Shown here: piece by piece, positions 22,969 to 34,463 of the stretch
Numbering within the stretch: the first letter of the stretch is position 1
Layout: each line of letters opens with the position of its first letter
DNA from: Astrothelium macrocarpum
Lineage: Eukaryota > Ascomycota > Dothideomycetes > Trypetheliales > Trypetheliaceae
DNA length: 64,000 bases
NCBI GenBank assembly: GCA_021030915.1
Contig: JAGEMR010000018.1
Location: 1 to 64,000 of the forward strand
Direction of reading: 5' to 3'
Translations under genes and position numbers: made by a program
Notes under the pieces: generated by a model
What the model was told of the DNA's origin: nothing
The model's database searches: none
Seen by the model: the letters and a program-made list of their open reading frames with translations, nothing else

Positions 22969-24668
22969 CTAGTCTGACTTGTTAAGTTCGTCCCACACAA
23001 GACCGACTTTGACTCCATTTTTGCTCTGAAAAGTCAACCGCATTTCTTCCCGCCATTCCCATATCTCGTCTCGATTCTCCAGTCGTTGTATTGTTCGAAC
23101 CAGTCTTGCTAATATGTAAGCGTTTTCTGTGTATAATGTAATCTGTGCAGGGCAGATTCGAGGGCCGCCACCAAAGGGTGTGTAATTCCATCCGGGTCGA
23201 GCAATTTCCCAACGCTCCGGTTTAAACTCATCAGCATCTGAGCCCCAAATTGTCTTGTCGCGCATCATAGTTCGAAAATGTATTTCTACAACATCGCCCT
23301 TCTTCACCAACAGTGGACTTTTGCCATCCGGGCCACCACCAACAGGAAGAACAGTGGTAGCAAGACAGGCCTTTTGGGCCATTGTCACGAATGGAGTTAA
23401 TCGGTGCGCTATGATCAACATCAGCTCTTTAGCCACTTTGACGGCTTTTGGGTTATCTAAACAGTGGTAAAGCGGGCAAGGTAATCATACACTCTTTGAG
23501 GACAAACTCTAAATATTTATGAGTCCGCAAAAGCTCGAAACTCAAAGGCTCATTCTTAGTAGGAAGTATCTCGGACCGGAGTTTTTGCCATATCTCGGGA
23601 CGACAGGCCAAGTGGAACAGTGCATTTCCAAGGGCTACGGCGCCACTGTCATGGCCAGGACTGAAAACGGAGAGGACTTGGTAGCGAAGTTCGATCGGGT
23701 CTTGGGTGACTTTTGCCATTTCGTCTATGAGTCGTAGTCGTTTTGGGTAATTGTAGGGATCAGCCTCGTCCTCATTTTCGTTCTTAATCCTCTCTTGTCG
23801 TCGGGAAAGTGCCTTTTCAACATGTCGATCGCAGAAAGCATGTATTTGGTCACATGCGATGTTCCATATTCTATCATAATGGAGGAAATAGAATTTTCCC
23901 ATCATGACCCGTACACCATAACCCCTTTGCAAACATGCAAAAGCGTCGACAAAGTCTTTGGATTTGGCAGACGCAGATAATGCATCCATAGATTCGCCGA
24001 AGATGAATTCACCAGAGATATCAAGATTCTATTCCAAACCAGTCCTCAGTATACCGATTATAGTGTCTATCGCATAGAATGTTACTCACTAAAAGTCGTA
24101 AAGGTGTTTGTATGTCCAAGTCTGCGCCGTCCCTCGAAAGCATATCCATGAATCGATCAACATGGCATTCCAGCCTGTCGACATTGATGTGTGTCTTCTC
24201 AAAAGATGGCCTAATGAGCGCTCTTGCGTGTGTCCACGGAAGCCCGTCAAGTTGCACAACCCCATCACCAAAGGCACGCTTTCCTTGCCGATATCGCAAC
24301 GATCCAGTTCTAAAACGGTCGGAATATGTGGCATAAACGGCTTTGTTGACTTCGGGATCTATTGTTTTGAAGATGGTGTTTCCGAATTTATTGATGCTAA
24401 AGGTTGAGCCATATTTTGCATGCAGATGGGTATTGAACTCTAGAAAATTTCCTGATCTGAAAGCAGCTTTATAGGCAAAAAACAGGTCACTACCAAAGAT
24501 TGGGTCTTTATGAGGATATTTAGTAGCTTTTCTAGCATTGTTCCGGTAAATTACTACATAGTAGTAGATGCGCCGTCGAAGAGTGTTGAAGACAAGTGCT
24601 CCAAAGATGACGTATGCTGCTATTGTCCAGAGTCTCATGAGATCTAGATGTCGCTTTTCTCCTAGCAC
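22969..24668 (-). CDS. Cytochrome P450 (CYP52-like), P450-1
   Basis: Three exons: 24090-24668, 23491-24028 and 22969-23408, about 518 residues, with introns of 61 and 82 bp. An N-terminal ER anchor (LWTIAAYVIFGALVFNTL) precedes a PHKDPIFGSDLFF segment typical of the CYP52/CYP584 class. The I-helix reads GHDSGA, with Ser where Thr is usual. The K-helix ExxR (ESHR) is restored only by splicing at 23408/23491, which supports that junction. The haem loop is FGGGPRICPAQ with Cys near residue 458; the consensus final Gly is Ala. CYP52 relatives hydroxylate alkanes and fatty acids, but in this setting a pathway-specific substrate is equally likely. It is divergent from the UstYa-like remnant. Confidence 0.88.
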
Positions 24669-25129
24669 AGGAAAATAATGGCCTCCCTGAGACTGCTAAG
24701 GGCCACTTTGAGCTGTTCGATTTTGTGGGCGATCAGTAGCCGTCACTGCTTGATGGCATTAATTGTTCAGCCACAAGTAGTAGCAACGATCCAGAGAAAG
24801 GCATGATTGAGTGCATCGACAGATCATTTCTCATTCCAACCGAAAAAGCATACGCATGCTGCCCTCCCTCGAGTATCGGGTACGAAGAGTACATGAAGCA
24901 ACAGGCAGCTTCGGGAGATGAGCAGTCAGCCACGCATCTGCAGGAGAGATATACATCTCTTGGGCATAATATTAGGTACAAAGCTAGAGAAGTTGCGAGA
25001 GGGGCCAACCAATCTGAAAGGCCGGACGGTCTTCCACGGGAATTGATAAGGACTACGCCACTTACGGATGAGGAGTATACCGGCGCCGCGCTCGTAAAAA
25101 AACCACGCTTGTTTCATGTGCAACTCTGA
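24669..25129. other. Region between P450-1 and the UstYa-like exons
   Basis: It holds the P450-1 promoter. An open plus-strand frame (24803-25129) ends at a TGA directly upstream of, and in frame with, the first UstYa motif. That frame lacks the transmembrane helix and central region expected of a UstYa N-terminus, so I cannot tell whether it is degraded coding sequence or chance. Confidence 0.4.
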
Positions 25130-25612
25130 TTCTTTCATTTACAACACGAGATACATTGCTTGGTAAGCCGTGCCCACTTAACCAGCGGCAGGACTCTTGA
25201 CACAGACAAAGAACTAAGCGGTGGTAGAGACGGCTGCGCCTTTGGTTGTATCGAGAAAAGTATTACTCTGATCTCAACGAAATACAAGAAGATTATCTCC
25301 GAGAACACCTTGGTATGTACGACCCCAGGTATGCAACGAAACATTTCCGGGCCATTGATTAATAAGAGTGATACTGCCCAAACAGATCATTGTATTGAAA
25401 CCCTTCGTACCTCTGTCATGTGCTCGGCAGACACGAGCTTCTACACATTCTATTGGCCTCATCCCCAGGTAAATCGGCCATCAGCTAAGAGTGCAGGTCA
25501 AAGATATCGCTTGGACTGGGAGGCTTTTGACGGATGGGTAAGGGGGCGCGCTGTGGATGTAAATCCATGGCTGGTTCGTCCAGGTATTGGCGACGATCGG
25601 GTCCATATGTAA
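25130..25612 (+). pseudogene. UstYa-like (DUF3328) oxidase, C-terminal part, 5' end broken or unresolved
   Basis: Three segments join in frame: to 25162, 25228-25312 and 25386-25612, with introns of 65 and 73 bp (GTAAGC..TAG, GTATGT..CAG). Together they carry both family HxxHC motifs: HEIHC (25145-25159), and HLDHC spanning the second junction, followed by IETLRTSVMCSADTSFYTFYW-like sequence. Spacing is as in UstYa proteins, which catalyse oxidative cyclisation or dehydrogenation in fungal RiPP (dikaritin) and other pathways. An in-frame TGA at 25127-25129 sits 15 nt before the first motif, and no good upstream 3' splice site bypasses it while keeping HEIHC. One alternative, an intron at 25094-25150 ending GAG, would delete the first His. 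The N-terminal half was not found. It is a remnant or a gene whose 5' exons I cannot resolve. Confidence 0.6.
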
Positions 25613-26268
25613 GGGCGATTTTTGGAATATGAAATTCGATAGTATCGTATGGAATGTCTGTCGCCATGTCCATGAAGCTCAGAAAGCAGAGAACGGTCTT
25701 TCAAGTCCATATTGTACTCGCTATAGGATTAAGCACTCCACAATACATAGATTTGATACGTATTCTCTGCTGAAAAAATCGTCGGAGTGAGTCTCAGTAT
25801 AAGATTTTCCCTTTTTGAAACATTGCGCTTCCCTCGAAACTATTGGACAGAATGAAAATAAATTCTGTGAAGGTGTGTTAGCCTAGCCGGAGTATACAAA
25901 CTTTGGCTTTGAATATTGTACGAGACAATAGCGGAATGCCTGAACTGGAAAATGAAGAGACATGCTGTTTCCGTTGTTAACGAGATCAGCATCGAGGAGA
26001 CCTACGGTGAAGAAGACCTGCAGACAAGTCAATGGCTCAAAATCCCTGATTGAGGGACGGAGATTGGTGATTGGGACTAGGTTTCATAGAACAGACAGGA
26101 TGCACAAGGAAGAGAAGGTTGTAGCATGGGTGCTTCACATTGGCCAATCAAATTTCTCAAAAATCGATGACATAAACATCTCGTTCATTCGACACCACTT
26201 TCGCTCCACCATCTACGTCCACTTTCCCCTAAGCCTCTCCCCAAATCGGTCAATTGCCAGGCTCAAGG
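25613..26268. other. Intergenic, promoter of the complex I 51-kDa subunit gene
   Basis: No coding sequence recognised. A C/T-rich stretch (CTCTCC, CCCCTAAGCCTC) just before 26269 is typical of the leader of an expressed fungal gene. Confidence 0.5.
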
Positions 26269-27892
26269 ATGCTCACAAGGCCAACTGCATCATCCAAGGC
26301 GCTGAGAAGCCTTCAACAACGGGTTGTGCCCGGCGTCACCTCTGCATCACGACTCTCACATCCCTCTCCATCTCCACGGCAGCGTCGGAACCTTGCCACT
26401 GTCCAAGATGGCACACCAAAACGTACCCACGGAAATCTCCCTGATCAGGATCGGATATTTACCAATCTTTACGGACATCATGGAGCAGATTTGAAGAGTG
26501 CAATGAAGTATGGAGATTGGTACAAGACAAAAGAGATTATACTTAAAGGACATGATTGGGTTGGTTACATTATTGATTATAAACACATGCAAGCATTGAC
26601 TCCGGTACTCTAGATTATATCAGAGATCAAAGCCTCAGGTCTACGAGGAAGAGGAGGAGCTGGCTTTCCCTCTGGCATGAAATGGGTTTGCCATCCCCAC
26701 CTCACAATCCACAACACATGCTAATACAACGTAGTCCTTTATGAACTTTAAAGACTGGGACAAAGATACCAAACCCCGCTACCTCGTAGTCAACGCGGAT
26801 GAAGGTGAACCTGGTACCTGCAAAGACCGCGAAATCATGCGTAAGGATCCACACAAGCTCGTCGAAGGCTGTCTCGTCGCAGGGCGCGCCATGAACTGCA
26901 CCGCCGCTTACATCTACATCCGCGGCGAATTCTATCACGAAGCTACCGTTCTTCAGCGTGCCATCCAAGAAGCCTACAAAGCTGGTTTCATCGGCAAGAA
27001 TGCCTGCGGCACCGGCTACGACTTTGACGTGTTCATCCACCGCGGCATGGGCGCGTACGTATGCGGCGAAGAAACCTCACTCATTGAATCTCTCGAGGGC
27101 AAACCCGGCAAGCCGCGGCTGAAGCCTCCTTTCCCTGCTGCCGTCGGTCTCTTCGGCTGTCCCTCCACCGTCGCCAACGTCGAGACTGTCGCCGTCGCCC
27201 CCACCATCTGCCGCCGCGGCGCATCATGGTTCAACTCGTTCGGTCGCGAACGCAACTCCGGCACCAAACTCTTCTGCATCTCCGGCCACGTCAACAACCC
27301 GTGTACAGTTGAGGAAGAAATGTCGATTCCGCTCCGCGAGCTCATCGACCGACACTGCGGCGGCGTGCGTGGCGGCTGGGATAACCTGAAAGCCATCATC
27401 CCCGGTGGCTCGTCCACACCGATCCTACCACGCCGCATCTGCGACGAACAGTTGATGGACTTCGACGCGCTCAAGGACTCGCAATCCGGGCTGGGCACCG
27501 CGGCCGTGATCGTCATGGACCAGTCGACAGACGTGGTGCGTGCGATTGCGCGGCTGTCGAAGTTCTACCACCACGAGTCGTGCGGGCAGTGCACGCCGTG
27601 TCGGGAAGGGTCGAAGTGGACGGATCAGATCATGCAGCGGTTTGAGAAGGGCCAGGGCCGGGAGCGTGAGATTGATATGCTGCAGGAGTTGACGAAGCAG
27701 GTTGAGGGGCACACCATATGTGCGCTGGGCGAGGCGTTTGCATGGCCGTTGCAGGGGTTGATTAGGCATTTTAGACCGGAGTTGGAGGCGAGGATAAGGG
27801 AGAGGAAGCAGCTGGATGGCGGTGAGCCGTTGGCGGGTGGATGGGTGCATGATGCACAAAAGAAGGGGATGCTCATTGCGCCGGGGCAATAG
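26269..27892 (+). CDS. nuo-51: NADH:ubiquinone oxidoreductase 51-kDa subunit (complex I, NDUFV1/NuoF)
   Basis: Three exons: 26269-26559, 26614-26685 and 26735-27892, about 506 residues, with introns of 54 and 49 bp. The N-terminus is an Arg/Ser-rich mitochondrial presequence. The peripheral-arm flavoprotein follows: the NADH/FMN site GLRGRGGAGFPSGMKW, then NADEGEPGTCKDREIM. Near residues 403-409 is the N3 cluster motif ESCGQCTPCREGSKW, and the fourth Cys lies in HTICALGEAFAWP near 448. It accepts electrons from NADH onto FMN and the N3 4Fe-4S centre in the mitochondrial matrix. Sequence is highly conserved throughout, so it is surely functional. It sits between two P450 genes; this may be chance, or the copy could be linked to the surrounding biosynthetic genes (see findings). 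Confidence 0.97.
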
Positions 27893-28714
27893 GCTGGTTG
27901 ATGATGTGGTAGTGATGGCGTTGTTGGATTTGGTTTATTATATGCATTGCGTGTATACACATCTTGAACGTGTGTTCCACAAGGTCAATTGAGTATCATT
28001 TCTGAAAATATTTGTTAAATATCCGAGGATGTATTTGCACAACCATGGCTGCCTCATCCCTGCCCAAACGTAGCCAGAGGAAACAAGCGGAAAAGAACCT
28101 TGGACTTCTTGTTGCGCTGTCGCTACTATTTCTAAATTCTGCACGCATTAGGTAGGACTTGACCAACGATTTCATCTAATTTTCCCTGGATCGAAAGTCG
28201 GGCCATTGATTGGATATAAAATTTGCCTGGAAGTGTAATGGTGGAGGTCCGCTGTCTGCTTTGAGTTTAACCTCCTCTCACCCCTGGATATGCTCTACTT
28301 GGCGCCGCCTTTTCTCACGCTCGCAATGACCCTCAGGTAACTGATGGGACTCATCCGAAGCTCACTCCGTCATTTTGTCCAAGCTGCACTGTCTCTTTGA
28401 ACATTAGCATGTGCGGAAGAGGTCATTTTGCGCCCCCGACAGCCGCTACGTTGGGCATGTGTGCAGCGCAAGCAAGCGTCCTTGCTCCGGCCTATCAGCA
28501 GGCGCTCCCACTTCCGGGATTGCGAATTGGTACTTGGTAGGATTGAAGCCCATTCTTCATTCTCCATTCTTCTAACGACATACACTTTGATAGAACGGCG
28601 ATCCCGAAATTCCTTCTTCTATTCAGCCCTCCCGGACGAGTATCTCTGTTATAAAGAGTAGAATCCTTCCTGCCGTTTCCTGCAGGGTGATTGGATTTCG
28701 ATCTGGGATCGCGG
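27893..28714. other. Intergenic, convergent 3' ends
   Basis: Between the 3' ends of the complex I gene and P450-2. No gene or repeat recognised. Confidence 0.5.
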
Positions 28715-30727
28715 CTAATCGTATCGAGGCTGAAATGTACACCAGCAAGCTCCTGGACTGGCAGTCACCTGGTCTTTCAAATCTCGCATCATCATATCTG
28801 GATCGTAGCCCGGAGCGAATTCCACGCGATATCTTTTGATCAGCGCCGCAGTTACTAGCTGTAGCTCAGCCATGGCGAGATTTCTGCCTGCGCATTGGCG
28901 ATTGCCTAATGTTGAAGCTGGTTAGCCTCAGCACAACATGCGTATGTTCTGATGAGGAGGATTCTATCTCTACCTACCTACTGAAAAGGGTCCGTACGCG
29001 CGCTGGTCAAGAACAAGTTCAGGCTGAGTGGACCACCGTTCTGGTATGAATTCGTCTGGCTTTTCAAACGCTGTCGGGACTATAATGGGCCACGTTAGAT
29101 ATTCCGATACCAAAAAGTGGAGAGATATAAGGCCAACATACGTCGTGCAAGTACGTATTTGGGAGATGTGACCTTGACACCGCCTGGGATCCACGTGTCA
29201 CCCACCCAGAGACCACCAGGCCCAGTTATGCGACCCCCACCAGACATTTGGGGCGGGACGAGCCGAAGTGTTTCCTTGATGCATGCGTTGAGGTGCACGA
29301 GAAAAGAAAGCGCGATCAGGTTCTTCTCGTCGACATTTTCGAGCTCGGCAAAGATTTTGTCGGCGTGTTGTGGATGCTTAGAGAGAAAGTACCATATGCT
29401 AATTAAAGCAGCTCGTGTGGTGTCACTGAGCTCGAGACTCTCGTTAGCCCGATTCATTGCTCAACTGTAACGAGGAGAGACGTCACCTGCCAGCCACAAC
29501 AACCGAAATGGCATTACCAGATAGAAGGTTGTCACGACTCTTTTGGCTCCAACTAGATGCCAACTGGTCATACTCTTCGATGAAGTAGGACGCAATGTCT
29601 GTCTTGCTGGACGTTTGCTGGTGTTCTTGGTCAGTACCTGATTTGCTGCTTTGAAATCCGGAGGCCCACCTGCAATCGCCTCCACATATGATCGCCGCAG
29701 AAGGTCACCATTCGAAAATAATCCTGGAGCATCTCTAGGAAAGGCAAGAAGTCCATGGCGGCGCGAATTACCCAAAGCGCATCGGCAATGGGTCCCAGCG
29801 CGGCCAAGGCGCGCTCCTGCTGGATTAGGACGTCATGCCACTTTCGTGCTTCCATCATGCCAAAGTCCTGGCCAAACGAGACTTCTCCCATTGCATCAAA
29901 CGAGAACCAGGCCATTACGTCATTCACATTGAGTGGACCAGAGGCGTACGATTCCACGCAGCGCAATAACTTCTCAACCATGAGCAAAAGTCTTGGCGAG
30001 TACTCTAAGATTGCTGTTCGCGACTTAGTGAGCATTCTTCGAAGAGTGAGAGGGTGAACGTCTCTCACATTTACTTGATAATGCCTGGGCCCATACCGCA
30101 CGTCTTGCCTTGTGATCTTCTGGATCGCGTGTGAAGACTGAGGACCATCTCGGCCGTAACACATCAAACCAGACGTCTCGGGTATTTGTATTTTTAGTAC
30201 CATCAAGTATGTTGATGCTATCCGGATGGAATATGGTGATTTCATTGGGACCTATGGAAGATGTCAATCAATCGCTCTGGTTGTATGGTACTTTGTCATT
30301 ATTCCTTGGTATACGAGCCTCGAGGAGACCTACCCGTACGCACGCAATCTCCATAACGATGATGGACGTCCTGCAAGACGAGATGGTTGGTGAGAGAGAG
30401 ATTTTTGAAAATATGCCAAAATTTGGACACGGCCGCGAGTTTAGGACCGGGAAATCTCCGTAGGCGATGGAAAAAAAGCCGGTATATCGTCATGCTTGAC
30501 CACAAACCTACTAGATAATAGCCAAACATGATTATAGAGAGACTGAGGGCGTCCTGCACACCGGCGACTGCACTGCTCAACCAAAGATAGGCCAAGAAGG
30601 CCACAGAAGCATGGCCAACGACAATGTGGAAAACGTGAAGGTGCCATTCTCCATGAATAAAGATTCCGTGATGAGCAGCAAAACCTGCGAAACACGAAAA
30701 TAACAATAAGGAGCTTCTTTCAATCAT
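28715..30727 (-). CDS. Cytochrome P450 (FtmC/tryprostatin-hydroxylase-like), P450-2
   Basis: Seven exons: 30334-30727, 30075-30251, 29670-30013, 29487-29617, 29142-29425, 28978-29079 and 28715-28905. All joins keep frame, giving about 540 residues; several introns contain a CTAAC or CTGAC branch. The N-terminus has about three hydrophobic segments before the proline hinge (RRFPGPKLAAVSKFW), an arrangement seen in secondary-metabolism P450s related to tryprostatin B 6-hydroxylase. The I-helix is VVAGSDTTRAAL, the K-helix is KETLRLVPP (ETLR), PERW is present, and the haem loop is PFSVGNRQCAGRNLA with Cys near 482. All catalytic motifs are intact. It is an ER monooxygenase; the substrate is unknown. 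It lies tail-to-tail with the complex I gene and upstream of the FAD oxidase. Confidence 0.9.
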
Positions 30728-31902
30728 TGTCTTTGGATGACTGTGGTGAAATTTTCGAGATTCAGGAAATTTGTTCTCAATACCATTGCAAATACTTTGG
30801 CCCTATGATCCTGGAAGTCTTGGAACGATATGTCGTTTTCGCAATAAGCATGAAGGCTTGCTTGTGCCGCCGGCAAGGATCGTCCGGTGAGCGAAAAGCA
30901 TGGGATAGTAATTTCGTCGCCTGGGACTCCTGCCCTGTTGCTTGCCGTGGCGCAGCCTCACTTTCCGTCTTTGATCTGAAGGGTCACGACGGAACTAAAG
31001 TTCGTCCTCACCTTCGCCGTCAGCTGAGACCGTCTCATTACCTGCTTTTCTCAGAAACTAATTGTACCAGACTTCTTAGCTGCGTCTCACGACCGCGAAC
31101 TGGCGAATCAAAACAATTGGCGACTAATATGTGCTCCTATAGCAAGTGGGCTATCTCTCGACGGACGTGAATTATGCTTAACATTGGTATAGGCAAGTCG
31201 CAAAAACGCTACGCTTACATGACAGATGCATTATTCTCCTGCATTCAGTGGCTATGCGGTGCATCCCCGAAGCTATATTGCTTTCTGTATAAGCAATCGA
31301 GCCATTCAAAGCTTTCGAGTTCGGCCCCCGTCGATCAAAAACGTCTCCTTGTGGAGCTTGTAAAGACCCGTGACTAGTGGGATATCCAAACTCCAGTGGC
31401 GTCTCGAAATATGCCGCAGACATCAGACGAACGAGGATGATGTATGTTAGGGTTTGTCATATCAATCATACGTGTTAGCGTATCTGAACGCTCCAGAGCT
31501 TAAGGCGTTCCATTATGTTTCTTGTAATCACTAAGACAAGAGCTTCGGATGTCCAATACTTTAGCAAATTTGGACGTGGAGCTAACCTTATCAAGAGAAA
31601 AGGATAAAAACAATCTGACGGACCCCACTTTCTTACGTTCCTTCCCTGCATACCTCTTTAGCCGCATGTGACGGCCACGACATCCATCGCGACGTCACTA
31701 AAAGTCTGAAATAAAGGATTGGTTGAAAGTCTGTGAAATGGCCCACAAAAAGAAATTTTAAATGGTCTGGGTTTGGTTTTAGTACTATTATATATCAAAA
31801 AGATTTGGGAAAGGTCAAGAGAGCGGTGGATTTTCACAGCGCATCCAATGGACGCTCTGCAGACCAATACTATACAATGTCTAGAATCTTTTCGGCCTCC
31901 GA
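30728..31902. other. 1.2 kb between P450-2 and the FAD oxidase
   Basis: It contains the P450-2 promoter and the 3' end of the FAD-oxidase gene. No coding sequence recognised. Confidence 0.45.
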
Positions 31903-33639
31903 CTACGACCTGCAAAGTCGCCCACCCTGATCCACAGTCCAACGATCACTACCAACGGCCTGGAGCGCGTACATCCGATCTTCTGGATCATATTTCGCTT
32001 TGATAGCATTCAGCCGATCATAGTTATCACCGTAGAAGACCGATTGCCAGTTTGGCTGCTGACAGTCAGCCTCGTTGAGATAAGCACCACCATTTGGGGT
32101 CAGTGCCTCAAGATAAGGTAGCAGCTCGTCCGTTATCTGGTTCTGAGCAGCAAGGTTAGCAGTCCAATTCGAGTAATCGAACGGCAAACCAGCGACAGCG
32201 TCGAAAAGAGCCTCACGCCAATAGGGATTCACTCCAATTTCGCTCGGCGGAGCCACGCTACTATTGACATTCACGGTGACCCCGGAGAGGTAGGTGCCGG
32301 CCTCGATCATGCTGCGAATCGCCGCAGTCAGAGCAGTACTGTTCTCCTCTACAAGCGATCGTGGGATCAATCGACCACCAACCAATGCATCCGAAACGTT
32401 CCACGGTGTATTCATTGCCTCGTAGCTAGCTAGGTACGTGGGAAACTCCTGCGAGTAATATGCATAGGAGATGTTAGCGCTATTTAACCCTTGCAAAGTA
32501 GGGTTAAAGAGTTGGTCTAGCCGTGTTTTCGTCACATTCGGTGCTGTTGCGGGCATGACACTGAATCCAGCCGGGGTCAAAAACCAGATGACGACGATCC
32601 CCTCGTCGACCATGGCTGGTAGCGAGTTCAAAAACGTATGTACGACGCTATAAAACGCATCGGTACCCGTATTGGCGAAGGTGATGTTTGCCGCGGCAGT
32701 CTGCATTGTCGCATAGGCTCGCACCGTGGCTGCCACAACGGCGCCGTACGTACCTCCACCACCTCCGGAGAGCGCCCAATACAAGTCCTCATTTTGCTCG
32801 GGTGTTGCGACCAGGTGGGAACCGTTGGTGGTCACAACCTCCCATTCCAGTACTTGATCCGCAGCCAGGCCGAATTTGGACGCAAGTGGACCGTGGCCAC
32901 CGCCCTGCATGTAACCGCCTGCAAGTCCGACAGTTGGGCAATTGCCGCCTACGACCAAGTAGCCATTTGAGTCGGTAAAGATATATGCGTCTTTGACTGC
33001 GACTCCCGCACCCATTTTCATAGCTTTTCCAGTGTAGCTGGGACTTTGGTAGTCTTGCATTTCCATGGAAGTGAGATGATGGGTCCAGATGGCGAGTGCA
33101 CCAGCTCCAGTGGATTTTCCGTTGTAATCATGGCCAGTATTGCGAATTACTAGGCGAAGGTTGTACTGCTGCACAAACGCCATTGTAGCCTGATAGTCGG
33201 ATACGTTCGTGGCATTGACCGCATAACTCACATAATTGCCTAGTACGCAAGACGTATCCGGAGCCAGGAACGGATTGCAGCTGTTGTTGGAGAACAGAGC
33301 CGACATTGCAGATGAGGAAGACTCCAAGTACGTTTCAGGGTAGAACCAGTTATCCCTCAATGTATCGCATGATTCATTATTGTATGGCTCGAAAGGATCA
33401 AAATGACAAACTGCAGCGATTGGTGTTGTCGCTATCAACTTCCCCCCCAAGCTCTTGTTGAATGCATTCCAATCTTCTGTGCTAGGCCAGCAAGGGTCTC
33501 CAGGGAAACATCGACAGGTTGACGATGCATTTCCAGACGTGATTGCCGAAGCTTGAACGGCCCTGATGGACAAAGTAAAGTAAAGGATAGTCTGCAAAGC
33601 GAATGCCAGCATGGTCGAGCAGAGAAGCATATACGACAA
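31903..33639 (-). CDS. Secreted FAD-linked oxidase, berberine-bridge-enzyme type
   Basis: Single-exon gene, 578 residues. A hydrophobic N-terminus acts as a signal peptide (ATGs at codons 1, 4 and 10 are all possible starts). The FAD-binding 4 (PCMH) domain is clear: NTGHDYNGKSTGAGAL, whose His170 is the usual 8-alpha FAD attachment site, and GGNCPTVGLAGGYMQGGGHG, where Cys234 is placed to make the second, 6-S-cysteinyl link of bicovalent flavoenzymes. The BBE C-terminal motif NWQSVFYGDNYDRLNAIKAK is complete. There are many N-glycosylation sites. Fungal relatives perform oxidative cyclisations, dehydrogenations or alcohol oxidations in secondary metabolism, while others oxidise sugars. Position between P450-2 and the receptor/SDR/UbiA genes favours a metabolic-cluster role. 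Confidence 0.9.
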   Translation of the reverse strand: MSYMLLCSTMLAFALQTILYFTLSIRAVQASAITSGNASSTCRCFPGDPCWPSTEDWNAFNKSLGGKLIATTPIAAVCHFDPFEPYNNESCDTLRDNWFYPETYLESSSSAMSALFSNNSCNPFLAPDTSCVLGNYVSYAVNATNVSDYQATMAFVQQYNLRLVIRNTGHDYNGKSTGAGALAIWTHHLTSMEMQDYQSPSYTGKAMKMGAGVAVKDAYIFTDSNGYLVVGGNCPTVGLAGGYMQGGGHGPLASKFGLAADQVLEWEVVTTNGSHLVATPEQNEDLYWALSGGGGGTYGAVVAATVRAYATMQTAAANITFANTGTDAFYSVVHTFLNSLPAMVDEGIVVIWFLTPAGFSVMPATAPNVTKTRLDQLFNPTLQGLNSANISYAYYSQEFPTYLASYEAMNTPWNVSDALVGGRLIPRSLVEENSTALTAAIRSMIEAGTYLSGVTVNVNSSVAPPSEIGVNPYWREALFDAVAGLPFDYSNWTANLAAQNQITDELLPYLEALTPNGGAYLNEADCQQPNWQSVFYGDNYDRLNAIKAKYDPEDRMYALQAVGSDRWTVDQGGRLCRS

Positions 33640-34463
33640 ATTAATTGTTCATAAAAGGGAACCCATCCAAATGCTAATATGTATCGCAAAAAGACTTGGT
33701 CAAGCGACGTCAAGATAAATCCCTGTCGCCACGAGTTGATGCAAGTCTATGTACGATTCTGCATAACGAAAGACATACATCGATGCTGATCCAACGGAAT
33801 TATTTGGATCCGACAGGGGTAGACGAACTTGATTTCAATTCCATCAGACCAAGACCGTTCTTCCGGAAATGTAAACTATGGTGGTAAGGCCAGACGATTC
33901 GAGCCACCACACAACCGAGCATGGATCATCAACGCTTCACGCTACACTTACCCTAGTGATCATTAGTGGCGCGAGCTGGGTATATGTGGAAGCGAAAAGA
34001 AAATATGAAAATGAAATGGTAAGACAACATCCATCATCAGCTGAACGGCGCGCATCAGGCGTGCACCCGGCATTTAGCGCCTGGTGGCCTTGTCTGACAT
34101 GCGGCGTTCTCTATGCCACGCCCGTTTTTTTAGCCAGACGAATAGATTGACAGTAAATTTCAGGGCCATTTTCTGGTTCTTGCGGGGTTGCGTAAATGTC
34201 GAATTTCTTGCGGTTCAGGCTTGGAGGAGCCGTTTCTTTTGCCAATCACCAACGCGCTTGACGCTACATTTGCTTAAACATCAAAAGGGGAAACTCGAAT
34301 GCGACCGAGTCTCAAAGGAAGGTCTTTTTGTAAGTTGAAAGTTTTCCGTTTATCCATTCGCTTTCTAATTTGTAACAAGTCGTAGTCTCCTTGAGTCTAT
34401 CACCTCAATATCCACTTGTTGCCTTCTCCAAGCTTGAACTGCGCCGACAGTAACAAGTCAGAT
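33640..34463. other. Divergent promoter region of the FAD oxidase and the 7TM protein
   Basis: About 820 bp between two divergent genes. No coding sequence or clear operator motif seen. Confidence 0.45.
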
